DNA from: Tannerella sp.
GTDB taxonomy: Bacteria; Bacteroidota; Bacteroidia; Bacteroidales; Tannerellaceae
Assembly (NCBI RefSeq): GCF_030528505.1
Contig: NZ_JAUMYS010000009.1
Location: 1 to 54,486, forward strand
Length of the DNA stretch: 54,486 nt
Direction of reading: 5' to 3'
Below the pieces are notes generated by a model. It saw only the letters and a program-made list of their open reading frames with translations. It ran no database searches and was not told the origin of the DNA. The position numbers and the translations under genes are program-made. This document shows, piece by piece, positions 53,276 through 54,486 of this stretch; position 1 is the first letter of the stretch; each line of letters starts with the position of its first letter.

Positions 53276-54322
53276 ATGGCAAAAATGAATTTTGGCGGGG
53301 TAGAAGAAAACGTAGTCACCCGCAACGAATTTCCGCTGAGCAAGGCTCAGGATGTATTGAAGAACGAAACTATCGCCGTGATCGGTTACGGTGTGCAAGG
53401 GCCGGGACAGTCGCTCAACCTGCGCGACAACGGTTTCAACGTGATTGTAGGACAGCGCAAAGGCGGCAAAACGTGGGACAAAGCCGTGGCCGACGGGTGG
53501 GTACCCGGCGAAACGCTTTTCGAGATCGAAGAGGCGTGCGCACGCGCTACCATCGTTCAGTACCTGCTCTCCGACGCAGCCCAGATTGAAGTATGGCCGC
53601 GCATCAAGCCGCATCTGACGGCCGGCAAGGCGCTTTACTTCTCGCACGGCTTCGGCATCACCTACAAAGAACGCACCGGCATTATCCCGCCGGCCAATAT
53701 CGACGTGATTCTTGTAGCTCCGAAAGGGTCGGGCACATCGCTCCGGCGCATGTTCCTCGAAGGGCGCGGCCTCAACTCCTCCTACGCCATCTTCCAGGAT
53801 GCTACCGGCAAAGCGTATGAGCGCGTCATCGCACTCGGCATCGGCGTAGGATCGGGCTATCTTTTTGAAACCGACTTCAAGCGCGAAGTCTATTCCGACC
53901 TGACCGGCGAGCGCGGCACGCTGATGGGCGCCATTCAGGGGCTGCTGCTGGCACAATACGAGGTGCTGCGCGAAAACGGTCACACCCCTTCGGAAGCCTT
54001 TAACGAGACGGTCGAAGAACTGACCCAGTCGCTCATGCCCCTTTTTGCCGAAAAAGGAATGGACTGGATGTACGCCAACTGCTCCACCACCGCCCAGCGC
54101 GGCGCACTCGACTGGATGACCCCTTTCCACGACGCCACCAAGCCCGTCTTCGAAAAACTGTACAAGGAAGTAGCAAGCGGAAATGAAGCGCAGCGCTCCA
54201 TCGACAGCAATTCACAACCCGATTATCGCGAAAAACTCGAAGCCGAGCTGAAAGCCCTCCGCGAAAGCGAGATGTGGCAAACGGGCACCGTCGTGCGTAC
54301 CCTGCGCCCGGAGAATAATTGA
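53276..54322 (+). CDS. ilvC: Ketol-acid reductoisomerase
   Basis: IlvC carries out the alkyl shift and NADPH reduction of acetolactate and acetohydroxybutyrate. The 348-residue protein has the dinucleotide motif GYGVQGPG at 37-44, a following GQRKGGKTW loop that suits NADPH, the LVAPKGSGTSLRR segment and, in the C-terminal knot domain, EVYSDLTGERGTLMGAIQGL with the Mg2+-binding acids. It is the last gene of the operon. In several relatives a thioesterase gene sits between ilvN and ilvC; here they are 16 bases apart. Confidence 0.95.
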   Translation: MAKMNFGGVEENVVTRNEFPLSKAQDVLKNETIAVIGYGVQGPGQSLNLRDNGFNVIVGQRKGGKTWDKAVADGWVPGETLFEIEEACARATIVQYLLSDAAQIEVWPRIKPHLTAGKALYFSHGFGITYKERTGIIPPANIDVILVAPKGSGTSLRRMFLEGRGLNSSYAIFQDATGKAYERVIALGIGVGSGYLFETDFKREVYSDLTGERGTLMGAIQGLLLAQYEVLRENGHTPSEAFNETVEELTQSLMPLFAEKGMDWMYANCSTTAQRGALDWMTPFHDATKPVFEKLYKEVASGNEAQRSIDSNSQPDYREKLEAELKALRESEMWQTGTVVRTLRPENN

Positions 54323-54348
54323 TTATCTCAGAAACTTTTTCGGTATGC

Positions 54349-54390
54349 AAAAAGGAGGTGTGTCATAATGCACGATACACTTCCTTTTTT
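54349..54390 (+). terminator. Intrinsic terminator of the leu-ilv operon
   Basis: Arms 54349-54364 and 54374-54390 pair over about 14 bases with G-U pairs, around a nine-base loop, and the second arm ends in six T. It lies 26 bases after the ilvC stop. The remaining 96 bases of the window show no gene. Confidence 0.75.
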
Positions 54391-54486
54391 GTTCATCGCT
54401 ATACAAATCGGTTCATTATCTTTAAGCTGCAATATTTTGAAGATTTCTTTGATTTATGTGTTTCCAGCACTTAAATAAAGCGGCAG

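Overview
The window looks like chromosomal DNA from a member of the Bacteroidales (Bacteroidota). The evidence is a SusC/SusD pair under an ECF sigma/FecR switch, a Ser-type sulfatase, repeated matches to the Bacteroidota promoter -7 element (TAnnTTTG, often TATCTTTG), and best-recognised relatives of most proteins in that order. I cannot place it to genus. Coding density is high. I see no rRNA, tRNA, CRISPR array, prophage or insertion sequence.

Left part, 1-21.9 kb. A minus-strand housekeeping block reads aroQ - pyk - O-methyltransferase, then rbfA, then a single reading frame joining a LolE/FtsX-type permease to a ZnuA-type zinc-binding lipoprotein, then znuC. Between the O-methyltransferase and rbfA sits a small, AT-rich polysaccharide-utilisation-like locus (ECF sigma, FecR anti-sigma, SusC with an STN signalling domain, SusD, sulfatase) that looks like an insertion into an older operon. 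To the right come xerD, a flippase-like membrane protein, rsmA - corA - K+/H+ antiporter, and yifB, with divergent promoters between aroQ/xerD and between the flippase gene and rsmA.

Middle part, 22-41.5 kb. A seven-gene minus-strand operon codes for an envelope export or remodelling apparatus: an ABC ATPase, an ABC-2 permease carrying a huge extracytoplasmic part (degenerate M1-peptidase-like region plus a golvesin-C-like end), a TolC-type outer-membrane protein, a periplasmic adaptor, an RND pump, a second RND pump fused through six extra membrane segments to an ABC ATPase, and a small ABC-2 permease. The package could join proton-driven RND export with ATP-driven ABC transport. It is the strongest candidate here for an undescribed system. 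Upstream (on the same strand) are glgB, a small lipoprotein gene and manA.

Right part, 41.8-54.4 kb. A plus-strand branched-chain amino acid operon: leuA, leuC, (GxxExxY cassette), leuD, a second leuA paralogue, leuB, ilvD, ilvB, ilvN, ilvC, ending at an intrinsic terminator. It is preceded by a good promoter, a 28-codon leader peptide packed with Ile and Leu codons, and a terminator whose 5' arm can pair with alternative upstream sequences: a classical ribosome-mediated attenuator. The GxxExxY gene is flanked by imperfect inverted repeats and appears to be a mobile cassette inserted between leuC and leuD.
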